Notes under the pieces: model-generated
What the model was told of the DNA's origin: nothing
Database searches by the model: none
Seen by the model: only the letters and a program-made list of their open reading frames with translations
Source: Pseudomonas sp. SLFW
GTDB taxonomy: Bacteria > Pseudomonadota > Gammaproteobacteria > Pseudomonadales > Pseudomonadaceae
NCBI RefSeq assembly: GCF_009905615.1
Contig: NZ_JAAAKW010000009.1
Coordinates: 1-64,000, forward strand
Length of the DNA stretch: 64,000 bases
Direction: 5' to 3'
Made by a program: the position numbers and the translations under genes
Shown here: positions 37,465 through 46,293 of the stretch, one piece after another
How the letters are laid out: every line of letters starts with the position of its first letter
Position numbering within the stretch: the stretch's first letter is position 1

Positions 37465-37890
37465 TCACCTGTGGCCGGAAGACTCCGAGCACTCTGCGTT
37501 TCGCGCCACCGGTTCAGGGCGCGACCAGATCCAGACGTTCACCAGCACCATCCCCGTGACCGCGAAGTAGATCCACCAGTTGTGTTTCAGTACCACCAGC
37601 ATGACCACCGCACATATCAGCATCGTGACCGTTGCGCTGATTTTGGCGCTGCGGGCGATGAGTTTGCCGTTGCGCCAGTTGCTCAGCATCGGGCCGAACA
37701 GGCGATGGTTTTCCAGCCAGGCGCTCAGGCGTGGCGAGCTTTTGGTCGCGGCCCAGGCGGCTAGCAGAATGAACTCGGTAGTCGGCAAGCCCGGAATGAA
37801 AATCGCGATGATGCCGATGGCCAGGCTGACGTAGGCCAGGATGCCAAAGAGGATGCGGGACAGTTTGCTGCCTGGGGGTGTGTTGGTCAT
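37465..37890 (-). CDS. YbaN family (DUF454) membrane protein
   Basis: A 141-residue inner-membrane protein of the YbaN/DUF454 family. Family features are LAYVSLAIGIIAIFIPGLPTTEF, ARSAKISATVTML and several membrane helices. Function unknown. The start at ATG 37890 is preferred over a longer reading that enters the neighbouring gene. In other bacteria ybaN often lies beside heme or iron uptake genes, which fits its place just after the heme oxygenase gene; the two may be co-transcribed. Confidence 0.85.
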   Translation of the reverse strand: MTNTPPGSKLSRILFGILAYVSLAIGIIAIFIPGLPTTEFILLAAWAATKSSPRLSAWLENHRLFGPMLSNWRNGKLIARSAKISATVTMLICAVVMLVVLKHNWWIYFAVTGMVLVNVWIWSRPEPVARNAECSESSGHR

Positions 37891-37984
37891 GGTCTCGGGT
37901 GCGGCAGGGTGACGATGTTTTTCAAGGGAGGTGGTCCTCGAAAAGGCGCCCAGCTTAACAGCGCTGGGCGGCAAACGCTTCGTT

Positions 37985-38584
37985 TCAGGCGGGTTGGGTT
38001 TCGGCAGCCGACGTATAGGCATGGTTCAGCAGCACGTTGAAGCGCTCGAACGCTGCGATAGCGCCCTGGTCGATCTGGCGTTCCTGCTCTTCGCTGAACG
38101 ACAGATCATCAAGGATGCGGACGAAGCGTTTCCAGCCTTCGGCGCGGCCCCCGACCGGTTCGCTCAAATGACGAGCGCCGAAGGTTTCGCTGAGGTTCAG
38201 AGCGGTGGCGCGCTTGATCAGGAACGCCGCGCCCAGCTTTGAGCCTTCAGACACAAACAGCCAGCCCAAGGCTTCGGCTTGCGATGGGCCATCGACCGCA
38301 CCTGCCACGGGGCCAGGGAGGGGCGTGTCGAGATCATCAAGATCCGCCTTGGCCTGTTCGGCGCGGCAACGTTCGGGCAGGTCGGCGATCAGCTCGATCA
38401 GTTGCGGGGCGGTGTACAGCGCCTTGAGTTCCTGTTGAAACAGGTACTGAGCACTCAAGAAACGGGTGTAGCTGGCCAGGGTGTCGAACGGCGCGTTGGC
38501 TTTGACGGCCCTGTCCAGTTGCTCGTGAGGGGCGTGAGTGATCTGGTTCAGACGCTGTGAGCGACGAATCGGGTCTTGAGACAT
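37985..38584 (-). CDS. hemO: Biliverdin-producing heme oxygenase (HemO/PigA type)
   Basis: A 199-residue heme oxygenase that opens heme to biliverdin, releasing CO and iron. The helix containing the proximal histidine is visible as ITHAPHEQLDRAV (His20), and the distal helix glycines are in ALGWLFVSEGSKLGAAFL. Length fits the bacterial HemO/PigA group. It lies downstream of a TonB-dependent heme receptor on the same strand, so imported heme is used as an iron source. A short hairpin at 38658-38692 separates them. Confidence 0.92.
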   Translation of the reverse strand: MSQDPIRRSQRLNQITHAPHEQLDRAVKANAPFDTLASYTRFLSAQYLFQQELKALYTAPQLIELIADLPERCRAEQAKADLDDLDTPLPGPVAGAVDGPSQAEALGWLFVSEGSKLGAAFLIKRATALNLSETFGARHLSEPVGGRAEGWKRFVRILDDLSFSEEQERQIDQGAIAAFERFNVLLNHAYTSAAETQPA

Positions 38585-38657
38585 GGTGTCTTCCTTGGAA
38601 AAAGTGGCGCATGTAGACGAGACGGTTGAAACAGTCCAAAGCGTAAAAAAGACGAGT

Positions 38658-38692
38658 TGTGGGAGCCGGCCAGCAGCAAGGCGGCTCCCACA
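38658..38692. repeat. Short hairpin between the receptor and heme oxygenase genes
   Basis: TGTGGGAGCCGGC... faces GGCGGCTCCCACA with a short loop. It resembles a single REP unit folded on itself, and on the minus strand it is followed by a TTTTTTACGC stretch, so it could partly terminate transcription between the receptor and hemO. Confidence 0.7.
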
Positions 38693-38707
38693 GACCGTGC
38701 GTATCTG

Positions 38708-41299
38708 TCAGATATCCCACACCACGTTGATCGCGAAGTTACGGCCCGGTTGGGTCAGACGATCCAGATTCGCCGGTTGCGTGACAGCGGCTTCACCCAC
38801 GCCGTCGTAACCGCGCACGTCATCCCAGAGCCAGTATTTCTTGTCCGCCAGGTTGTACAGGCCGCCGCTGACGGTCACGTCGTCGGTCACTTTGTAGAAA
38901 CCGGTCAGGTCCACCAAACCGAAGCCTGGCGTTTTGAACTGGCTCGACGAGCCGTCCGGTGCATGGAAGTTGCTGTCGTCCACCCGGGTCTTGCGCTTGA
39001 CCAGCGTCCAGCTCAGCAAACCACCGTAGTTCTCGCGGTCGTAACCCAGACCGAACACGCCGGTCAGCGGGTTGACGCTGTTGATCGGCTGACCGGTGTC
39101 GTCGTTACGGCCATGCAGATACGCCAGCGAGCCTTGGGTGTAGAGGCCTTGCGGCGCGCCGAACGAATCGAGGTTCAGACGGCCTTTCACCTCCACGCCC
39201 TTGATGGTGGCGTGTTTGATGTTGTTGGACTGGAACACCGCGTTGTTCGACGACGCAGGCTGGATGGCGTCTTCATTAATGAAGTCGCGGTATTTGTTGT
39301 AGAACATCGCCACGTCGAAGGTGCCCTGATCGAAGCGACCGCGCAGGCCGGTTTCATAGCTGCGGCTCTTCTCCGGCTCAAGGTTGGGGTTCGGCTCGAC
39401 GATGTAGCCCGTCGTGCGGTTTTCGAAGCGGCCGTACAACGCCTTGGCGCTCGGTGTGCGGAAACCTTCGGCGTACTGGCCGTACCAGGTGTAGGCGTCG
39501 TTGATCGCATAGGTCACGCCCAGTTTTGGCGACAGACGATGCCATTTCTTCTCTTTGTCGTTGAACTGGTCAGCGCTGGTCAGGCTGACGGCACGCAGGA
39601 ACTCCTCGGTCGCATGGGGGTTGAGCATGGTGTAGTCGTAACGCGCGCCCGGCGTGAAGGTCCAGTCGCCCCATTTGATCTGGTCCTGGGCGAACAGGGC
39701 GTAGGTATTTACGGTCGGGTCCGGGAAGTCGCTGTTAGGCGCCAGGCTGTCAGACGCAGTCGGGCTCGGGGCGCCGATGCTGCGGCAGGTTCCCAGCACG
39801 GCAGCGCAGGTCGCGGTGCCGATGCGGCTACCGGTGACTTTTTGCTGCTTGATCGTGGTGCCGTACGTCAGCAGGTGACCGGTGTCGGCGAGGGTGAACG
39901 CCTTATCGAGCTGTGCGTCGAAAATCCACTGGCGTTCTTTATACGTGGTGTCGCGGGTACGCCAGACGTCGCGGCTGCCCGGCACATAGCGCTCGATCGT
40001 GTCCTGATCGGTCTTGGCGATCTGGTAGTTCAGGGTCCACTTCACGTTGTCGACCAGCACGCTATCCAGCGCAAAGGTGTTTTCCAGACCGAAGCGCTCG
40101 CGCGTGATCACGTCGTTGCCTTCGCGGCTTCTGTACATGCCAGATGCGCCAAAGCCAGGAATGAACGGCCCGCCCACCGCACTCTTCTGATTGGTATGGG
40201 TGTCGTCCTTGTATTTCTCGTAGGTGAACGCCAGTCGGTCGTTATCCCCATAGTCCCAGCCCAGCTTGGCCAGCACGTTGGTCGCGCGAACGTCTTCCGG
40301 GTTGGCGGCGGTGCGGCTCAGGCCCGTGCCGCCATGTTCGCCGTAGGATTCGGTTTCGCGGCCGTTGCGCTGGCTGACGTGCAGCATGGCGTCGAAATCA
40401 CCTTCGCGGCCCGCGACGGTCGCCGAGTTCAGCCAACTGTTATCCGCCGAGCTGTAACCGGTCTTCAGGCGTGCGCCGACGTCCTTGCCCGGTTTGATGA
40501 TGTCTTCCGGGTCGAGGGTGTAATAGCTGACAGCGCCGCCGATGGCGCTGCTGCCGTACAGGGCCGACGCCGGGCCCCGCAGGATTTCAACGCTTTTGAC
40601 GATTTCCGGATCGACGTAATTGCGATGCGTGTTCGCGTACGGGCCGGAGAAATAATTGTCCGGGACTTCGACGCCATCGACCTGGGTCAGAATCCGGTCG
40701 CCATCGATGCCGCGAATGTTGAAGCCGCTGGTGCCCGCGCGCTGACCAGCGCCGCCTACGGAAACGCCCGGCTCATGCCGCACCAGATCGCGAATGCTGT
40801 TGACGTTCTGCCGATCCAGTTCAGCGCGATCGTGCACGGTGACGGTGCTGGGGACGGAATCCACCGATTGGGCCTGACGGGTCGCGCTGACGGTGACCTG
40901 CTCCAGCGCCAGTGCGCCTGCGGTGTTGCGCTTCTCCAGCACAACATTGTTGTTGCCCAGGTTGCGGTAGCTGAGGTTGCTTCCCGCGAGCAAACGCTCC
41001 AGCGCTTTTTCTGCCGGCATCGTGCCGCTGACGCCGGGCGAGGTGACGTTCTTCGCCAGGTCCGACGACATGCCGACTTGCCAGCCCGTGGTCTTGCTGA
41101 ATTCGTTGAGCGCCGACACCAGCGGTTGCTGTTTGATCGAGAACGCGTAGTTGCCCGCGACGCGGGCAGGCTGCTCGGCAGCGGCAACCGGCGCGGCGTG
41201 CAGCCCGGCGGCGAAAATCGCTACGGTCAGCAGCGAAAAGGTGAAATGGCGGGTGGTCCTGGGCGAGTCGGATGTGGCGGGGGTGAACGTGGACGGCAT
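38708..41299 (-). CDS. TonB-dependent heme/hemoglobin receptor with signalling domain (HxuA-like)
   Basis: An 863-residue outer-membrane receptor of the hemoglobin/transferrin/lactoferrin group. After a signal peptide (to about residue 41), a STN signalling domain (about 50-115, YAFSIKQQPLVSALNEFSK) reports ligand binding to the FecR partner. The plug (about 130-260, NIRGIDGDRILTQVDGVEV) and 22-strand barrel follow, ending in the usual aromatic C-terminus (VVWDI). It imports heme with TonB energy. The cluster order sigma factor-FecR-receptor resembles the hxuIRA system of P. aeruginosa. Confidence 0.92.
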   Translation of the reverse strand: MPSTFTPATSDSPRTTRHFTFSLLTVAIFAAGLHAAPVAAAEQPARVAGNYAFSIKQQPLVSALNEFSKTTGWQVGMSSDLAKNVTSPGVSGTMPAEKALERLLAGSNLSYRNLGNNNVVLEKRNTAGALALEQVTVSATRQAQSVDSVPSTVTVHDRAELDRQNVNSIRDLVRHEPGVSVGGAGQRAGTSGFNIRGIDGDRILTQVDGVEVPDNYFSGPYANTHRNYVDPEIVKSVEILRGPASALYGSSAIGGAVSYYTLDPEDIIKPGKDVGARLKTGYSSADNSWLNSATVAGREGDFDAMLHVSQRNGRETESYGEHGGTGLSRTAANPEDVRATNVLAKLGWDYGDNDRLAFTYEKYKDDTHTNQKSAVGGPFIPGFGASGMYRSREGNDVITRERFGLENTFALDSVLVDNVKWTLNYQIAKTDQDTIERYVPGSRDVWRTRDTTYKERQWIFDAQLDKAFTLADTGHLLTYGTTIKQQKVTGSRIGTATCAAVLGTCRSIGAPSPTASDSLAPNSDFPDPTVNTYALFAQDQIKWGDWTFTPGARYDYTMLNPHATEEFLRAVSLTSADQFNDKEKKWHRLSPKLGVTYAINDAYTWYGQYAEGFRTPSAKALYGRFENRTTGYIVEPNPNLEPEKSRSYETGLRGRFDQGTFDVAMFYNKYRDFINEDAIQPASSNNAVFQSNNIKHATIKGVEVKGRLNLDSFGAPQGLYTQGSLAYLHGRNDDTGQPINSVNPLTGVFGLGYDRENYGGLLSWTLVKRKTRVDDSNFHAPDGSSSQFKTPGFGLVDLTGFYKVTDDVTVSGGLYNLADKKYWLWDDVRGYDGVGEAAVTQPANLDRLTQPGRNFAINVVWDI

Positions 41300-41420
41300 C
41301 GATAGCGCTCCCTGTCATGCGGGTCGTTGTAGTGTTGGCAAGTGCTTTAGGAATAGGAATCACTTGCATTGGCTATAACGAGACGTACGACAGACAGCTA
41401 TCGCGTAAAAATAATTGTTC

Positions 41421-42368
41421 TCAATTGAGAATCACCACCGCAGGCAGCTCGTGCAATCGCGCCGAGGTGATTTGCGCCAGTGAGCGCACGACGTCGAGGG
41501 GGTTGTCCAGCCGGTAATTGCCGGTCACGACGACCTGATCCAGTTGCGTGTTGGTGTTGACGATCCAGCCGGGGTAATAGCGCCGCAGCTCGGCCAACAC
41601 TTCCTTGAGCGGGCAGTTATCGAAAATCAGCCGACCCTTCACCCACGCCAGGTCTTTGTTCTGGTCGAGCTTTTCGCGATGACCGAAGCCTTCAGGCCCA
41701 ATGCGCAAACTGTCACCCGCGTTCAGACTGACATGCGACGTGCCTAGGGTGGCCTGCACGTTCACCGCGCCGCGCTCGACCTGAATCTGCGCCACGCCAT
41801 CCAGATACCGCACGGCAAATGACGTGCTGCTGGCGCTCATGCGCACTGGACCGGCCTCGACTTCCAACGGCAGGCCTTTCGCTGTAGGCACTTCAAAGAA
41901 CGCCTCGCCCTCGTAAAGCCGTGCAACACGTTGCCGATCATCCAGCTCGCTTGAGAACGCAGATCTGGTATTGAGTAGCACCTTCGAACCGTCGCCAAGC
42001 TCCAGCCGCTGGCGTTCTCCGGCCACGGTCAGGTGATCAGCCTTGAGCCGCAACGGCAAGTCGCTGAAGTTGAAAAGTCCGAGCAGCACGATGGCCGCAG
42101 CCGCCAATGGCACCCAGTGCGGACGCAGACGGCGCAGCGCCGATGGTTTTTTCGGCGTGGCCAGTGTGACAGCTGCCTCAAGCACCGGCTGGGAGTTCCA
42201 GACAGCCTCGGCCTTGGCAAAGGCTTCGCCATGGGCAGGGTCGGCCGCCAGCCAGTCCTGGAAGCGCGCCCGTTGCTGGGTGTCGGCGGTTTCCAGTTCG
42301 ATCAGCCAGTTCAAGGCCTGATCCATGGCGCTGTCGGTCACAGGGCCAGGTGAGTGAGAGTCCGTCAA
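41421..42368 (-). CDS. FecR-family anti-sigma factor/transducer
   Basis: A 315-residue inner-membrane regulator. A cytoplasmic DUF4880 domain (about 15-70, ALNWLIELETADTQQRARFQDWLA) binds the sigma factor. One membrane helix (about 89-105) leads to the periplasmic FecR domain and a C-terminal STN-like segment that meets the receptor. It keeps the ECF sigma factor in check until the receptor signals heme. It lies 108 bases after the sigma factor gene, wider than the usual overlap, and 121 bases before the receptor gene. Confidence 0.92.
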   Translation of the reverse strand: MTDSHSPGPVTDSAMDQALNWLIELETADTQQRARFQDWLAADPAHGEAFAKAEAVWNSQPVLEAAVTLATPKKPSALRRLRPHWVPLAAAAIVLLGLFNFSDLPLRLKADHLTVAGERQRLELGDGSKVLLNTRSAFSSELDDRQRVARLYEGEAFFEVPTAKGLPLEVEAGPVRMSASSTSFAVRYLDGVAQIQVERGAVNVQATLGTSHVSLNAGDSLRIGPEGFGHREKLDQNKDLAWVKGRLIFDNCPLKEVLAELRRYYPGWIVNTNTQLDQVVVTGNYRLDNPLDVVRSLAQITSARLHELPAVVILN

Positions 42369-42476
42369 GGAGCGTCCTCGGCTACAGGGTGTGAAGCACG
42401 GTCAAGGGCGGGAGTGTAGCGAGATGTGAGTTCGCTGCCGCCGGTTTCTTATCGATTATGGATCAAGCCGCTCTCA

Positions 42477-42992
42477 TCAACGTTCAAGCCGGGCTGCCAC
42501 CCCGACGCAAATCGCCATGATCAGCTTGAGTTCCTTTTGTACGGTACTGGCCGACACGCCCAGTTGCTCAGCGATCTCCAGATAACTGCAACCGTTGAGT
42601 CGGCTCAGGGTGAAGATTTTCTGCTGGCGTGGGGTGAGCTTTTCAAGGCTTGCGTTGAGGCTCTGCAGCAGCCGATTGGCGTGGGCGGCGTCCTCCAGCG
42701 TGGGGTTGGGAGCGACAACGTTGTGGAGTTCGGACAGTGGTGCATCGTCGACCATGGTGCGTGCGTGAATGCGTCGTGCACGCAGATGGTCCAGCGCCAG
42801 GTTGCGGGCAGTCTGGAACACGAAGGGTTCGAGGTGATCGATGGCGCGCTCGCCGAGTGCACGGGTCACCCGCAAATAGGTTTCCTGTAGCAGGTCTTCG
42901 GCGGTGCTGGGGTTGCGGACCATGCGTTGCAGGGTGCGCAGGAGGATCGTTCGCCTCGCAAGGAAAACGGCATTGAAGTGCGACTGACTCAC
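42477..42992 (-). CDS. ECF sigma factor, FecI type
   Basis: A 171-residue iron-starvation sigma factor. Region 2 is near NPSTAEDLLQETYLRVTRAL and region 4 contains the helix-turn-helix CSYLEIAEQLGVSASTVQKEL. It is expected to direct RNA polymerase to the receptor promoter when FecR releases it. A Fur box 26 bases before the start ties it to iron supply. Name HxuI would follow from the P. aeruginosa system but is not certain. Confidence 0.92.
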   Translation of the reverse strand: MSQSHFNAVFLARRTILLRTLQRMVRNPSTAEDLLQETYLRVTRALGERAIDHLEPFVFQTARNLALDHLRARRIHARTMVDDAPLSELHNVVAPNPTLEDAAHANRLLQSLNASLEKLTPRQQKIFTLSRLNGCSYLEIAEQLGVSASTVQKELKLIMAICVGVAARLER

Positions 42993-43017
42993 GGGGATAC
43001 CCGACCAGAAATTCAGC

Positions 43018-43036
43018 GAATGATAATGATTGTCAT
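43018..43036 (-). promoter_or_regulatory. Fur box upstream of the ECF sigma factor gene
   Basis: GAATGATAATGATTGTCAT agrees with the 19-base Fur consensus GATAATGATAATCATTATC in its core and overlaps the expected promoter of the sigma factor gene. Iron-loaded Fur would repress the heme-uptake system. Confidence 0.8.
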
Positions 43037-43100
43037 CTGCTGCTTAGGTCAAGGCGGTGAGGTGCAAAGATGGTGTAAATCAGAAGTGTGCACAAACCGT

Positions 43101-43188
43101 TGTAGGAGTGAGCTTGCTCGCGATGGCGTCAGGTCGGACATTGGGACATCACTGACACATCGCCATCGCGAGCAAGCTCACTCCTACA
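43101..43188. repeat. REP-type inverted repeat (TAGGAGTGAGCTTGCTCGCGA family)
   Basis: Arms TGTAGGAGTGAGCTTGCTCG and CGAGCAAGCTCACTCCTACA are exact complements. Same family as 51154-51242. It separates the sigma factor promoter from the 3' end of gap. Confidence 0.85.
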
Positions 43189-43227
43189 CTGTCAAACGCG
43201 CCAGCAGCCATGAAGCTGGCGCAACTG

Positions 43228-44229
43228 TCACTCCGCGTTCATCAACGCCAGGCAGTTGTCCAACATGCGGTTGGAGAAGCCCCATTCGTTGTCGTACCAG
43301 GCCAGCACTTTCAGCAAGCGACCGCTCACTTTGGTGTGATTGGCGTCGAAAATCGACGACAGCGGGTTGTGGTTGAAGTCGTGGGATACTAGCGGCAGGG
43401 TGTTGTAGCCGAGGATTTTCGAGTGCTTGGCCGCTTCTTTCATGATCGCGTTGACTTCATCTGCCGTCGTATCGCGCTTCAATTGAATGGTCAGGTCCAC
43501 CAGCGACACGTTGATCACCGGTACACGCACCGCCATGCCGGTCAGTTTGCCCGCTAGTTCCGGCAGCACCAGGCCGACGGCCTCGGCAGCGCCGGTTTTG
43601 CTCGGGATCATCGACTGCGTGGCCGAACGCGCGCGGTACGGGTCGGTGTGATAGACGTCGATCAGGTTCTGGTCGTTGGTGTAGGCGTGAATAGTGGTCA
43701 TCAAACCGCTCTCGATGCCCAGCTCACGGTTCAGCACCTGTGCGACCGGCGCCAGGCAGTTGGTGGTGCACGATGCGTTGGAGATGACTTCGTGAGACTG
43801 GCGCAGCACGTCGTGGTTGACGCCGTACACGACGGTCGCGTCAGCGCCTTTGGCCGGTGCCGAGATGATGACCTTTTTCGCGCCTGCGGTGATGTGAGCC
43901 GCCGCCTTGTTGCGATCGGTGAACAGACCGGTGCATTCGAACACCACGTCGATCTTTTCCGATTTCCACGGCAGCTCGGCCGGGTTGCGAATGGCGCTGA
44001 CCGAAATACGGTCACCATTCACGGTGATGCTTTCCTTGTCGTGCTCGACGGTCGCGTCGAACGGACCGTGCACGGTGTCGAACTTCAGAAGATGGGCGTT
44101 GATCTCGCTGTCGCCCAAGTCATTGATGGCGACGACCTGCAAATCCTGACGATAGCCTTGGGTATAGAGTGCACGTAGGACGTTGCGGCCGATGCGGCCA
44201 AAACCGTTGATTGCGATGCGGAGAGTCAT
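43228..44229 (-). CDS. gap: Glyceraldehyde-3-phosphate dehydrogenase, type I
   Basis: A 333-residue NAD-dependent GAPDH. It has the N-terminal Rossmann motif INGFGRIGRNVLRAL and the active-site cysteine Cys154 in SNASCTTN. It takes the glyceraldehyde-3-phosphate produced by the Entner-Doudoroff pathway. Divergent from edd; two HexR-type sites lie in the shared 237-base region, so gap is probably part of the HexR regulon, as in P. putida gap-1. Confidence 0.96.
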   Translation of the reverse strand: MTLRIAINGFGRIGRNVLRALYTQGYRQDLQVVAINDLGDSEINAHLLKFDTVHGPFDATVEHDKESITVNGDRISVSAIRNPAELPWKSEKIDVVFECTGLFTDRNKAAAHITAGAKKVIISAPAKGADATVVYGVNHDVLRQSHEVISNASCTTNCLAPVAQVLNRELGIESGLMTTIHAYTNDQNLIDVYHTDPYRARSATQSMIPSKTGAAEAVGLVLPELAGKLTGMAVRVPVINVSLVDLTIQLKRDTTADEVNAIMKEAAKHSKILGYNTLPLVSHDFNHNPLSSIFDANHTKVSGRLLKVLAWYDNEWGFSNRMLDNCLALMNAE

Positions 44230-44251
44230 ACACCCGTCCTCAGTGAATTTG

Positions 44252-44266
44252 TTGTTGGAATTACAA
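44252..44266. promoter_or_regulatory. HexR-type operator near gap
   Basis: TTGTTGGAATTACAA fits the TTGT-N7-ACAA pattern reported for HexR in Pseudomonas. It lies 23 bases before the gap start codon, so it would overlap the promoter or early leader. Confidence 0.7.
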
Positions 44267-44313
44267 GATTATTCTCATAAAAATAGAAAACAAGCCTTTT
44301 TAGTGGCAGTATT

Positions 44314-44328
44314 TTGTTTTATCTACAA
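44314..44328. promoter_or_regulatory. HexR-type operator in the gap/edd region
   Basis: TTGTTTTATCTACAA also fits TTGT-N7-ACAA. It lies closer to edd; together with the site at 44252 it offers one operator for each divergent promoter. Confidence 0.65.
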
Positions 44329-44466
44329 ATAGAAACCCGTCGAGCCCACACAACTGTCTGAAAAGTCTAGCCTTTGCTGAAGCGTTTCTCTTGGGCCATG
44401 ATTCGATAGCCGGTTTTTGAAAGCGCCTGAACGGGTGACCCATCCGCTAGCCTGGAGTTCATCACA

Positions 44467-46293
44467 ATGCATCCCCGCGTCCTTGAGGTAACCGAACGGC
44501 TGATCGCCCGCAGCCGTGAAACCCGTCAGCGCTATCTGCAAATGATCCGGGGCGCGGCGAGCGACGGCCCGATGCGCGGCAAACTGCAATGTGCCAACTT
44601 CGCCCACGGCGTGGCCGCGTGCGGCACCGAAGACAAACACAGCTTGCGGATGATGAACGCGGCCAACGTGGCCATCGTGTCGGCCTACAACGACATGCTG
44701 TCGGCGCATCAGCCTTACGAACATTTCCCTGAACAGATCAAAAAAGCCTTGCGCGAAATCGGCTCCGTCGGTCAGTTCGCGGGCGGCGTGCCGGCCATGT
44801 GCGACGGCGTCACCCAGGGCGAGCCGGGTATGGAACTGAGTATCGCCAGCCGAGAAGTCATTGCGATGGCAACGGCGGTCGCGCTGTCGCACAACATGTT
44901 CGATGCAGCGTTGATGCTGGGGATTTGCGACAAAATTGTGCCGGGCCTGCTGATGGGGTCCCTGCGTTTCGGGCATTTGCCAACGATCTTCGTGCCGGGC
45001 GGCCCTATGGTGTCGGGCATTTCCAACAAGGAAAAAGCCGACGTACGGCAGCGTTACGCCGAGGGCAAAGCGACCCGCGAAGAGCTGCTGGACTCTGAGA
45101 TGAAGTCGTACCACGGTCCGGGCACCTGCACCTTTTACGGCACCGCCAACACCAACCAGTTGCTGATGGAAGTCATGGGTCTGCACTTGCCGGGCGCCTC
45201 CTTCGTCAATCCCTATACGCCACTGCGCGATGCCCTGACACGCGAAGCGGCGTTTCAGGTGACGCGTCTGACTAAACAGAGCGGCGAATTCATCCCTCTA
45301 GGGGAAATTGTGGACGAGCGTTCGCTGGTCAACTCGATTGTTGCCTTGAACGCGACCGGCGGTTCCACCAACCACACACTGCACATGCCGGCGATTGCCC
45401 AATGCGCGGGTATTCAATTGACCTGGCAGGACATGGCTGACCTCTCGGAAGTCGTGCCGACCCTGAGCCATGTCTACCCGAACGGCAAAGCCGACATTAA
45501 TCACTTCCAGGCGGCGGGCGGCATGTCGTTCCTGATTCGCGAACTGCTTGACGCCGGTCTGCTGCACGAAGACGTCAACACCGTGATGGGCCCAGGTCTG
45601 CGTCGCTATACCCAAGAGCCGTTCCTTGAGGATGGCAAGCTGGTCTGGCGCGAGGGGCCTGTCGAAAGCCTGGACGAAAACATTCTGCGACCGATTGCCC
45701 GTCCGTTTTCCCCGGAGGGTGGCCTGCGCGTGATGGAAGGCAACCTCGGGCGCGGCGTGATGAAGGTGTCGGCTGTGGCGCTGGAGCATCAAATCGTCGA
45801 GGCCCCGGCCAAGGTTTTCGAAGATCAGCAGGACCTGGCGGACGCATTCAAGGCGGGCGAGCTGGAATGCGACTTCGTCGCGGTCATGCGTTTTCAGGGC
45901 CCACGCTCCAACGGCATGCCTGAGCTGCACAAGATGACGCCGTTCCTCGGCGTGCTGCAGGACCGGGGTTTCAAGGTTGCGCTGATCACCGATGGGCGTA
46001 TGTCCGGCGCGTCCGGAAAAATCCCTGCCGCGATCCATGTGTGCCCCGAAGCCGCAGATGGTGGCCCTTTGGCACTTGTCCGAGAGGGGGACCTCGTTCG
46101 GGTAGATGGCGTAAAAGGGACGTTGCAAGTTCTCGTCGAACCGGCAGAATTGGCGGCCAGAGAACCGGCAATCGGACGTTTGTCCCATAACGTGGGCACC
46201 GGCCGTGAACTGTTCGGTTTCATGCGCATGGCCTTCAGCTCGGCAGAGAAGGGCGCCAGCGCCTTTACTTCGAATCTGGAGACGCTCAAGTGA
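44467..46293 (+). CDS. edd: Phosphogluconate dehydratase Edd
   Basis: A 608-residue Entner-Doudoroff enzyme that dehydrates 6-phosphogluconate to 2-keto-3-deoxy-6-phosphogluconate (KDPG). It belongs to the IlvD/Edd iron-sulfur family: VPAMCDGVTQGEPGMELS and MLGICDKIVPGLLMG contain the cluster-binding Cys region, and ITDGRMSGASGKIPAAIHV is near the end. Length is normal. KDPG, the product, is the effector that releases HexR, so the enzyme feeds its own induction. It overlaps glk by 4 bases. Confidence 0.97.
   Translation: MHPRVLEVTERLIARSRETRQRYLQMIRGAASDGPMRGKLQCANFAHGVAACGTEDKHSLRMMNAANVAIVSAYNDMLSAHQPYEHFPEQIKKALREIGSVGQFAGGVPAMCDGVTQGEPGMELSIASREVIAMATAVALSHNMFDAALMLGICDKIVPGLLMGSLRFGHLPTIFVPGGPMVSGISNKEKADVRQRYAEGKATREELLDSEMKSYHGPGTCTFYGTANTNQLLMEVMGLHLPGASFVNPYTPLRDALTREAAFQVTRLTKQSGEFIPLGEIVDERSLVNSIVALNATGGSTNHTLHMPAIAQCAGIQLTWQDMADLSEVVPTLSHVYPNGKADINHFQAAGGMSFLIRELLDAGLLHEDVNTVMGPGLRRYTQEPFLEDGKLVWREGPVESLDENILRPIARPFSPEGGLRVMEGNLGRGVMKVSAVALEHQIVEAPAKVFEDQQDLADAFKAGELECDFVAVMRFQGPRSNGMPELHKMTPFLGVLQDRGFKVALITDGRMSGASGKIPAAIHVCPEAADGGPLALVREGDLVRVDGVKGTLQVLVEPAELAAREPAIGRLSHNVGTGRELFGFMRMAFSSAEKGASAFTSNLETLK

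Noticed and set aside
38657..41305. An 882-codon open frame opposite the TonB receptor
   Set aside because: Shadow of the receptor gene on the other strand; no domain or membrane pattern, and its ends follow the receptor.
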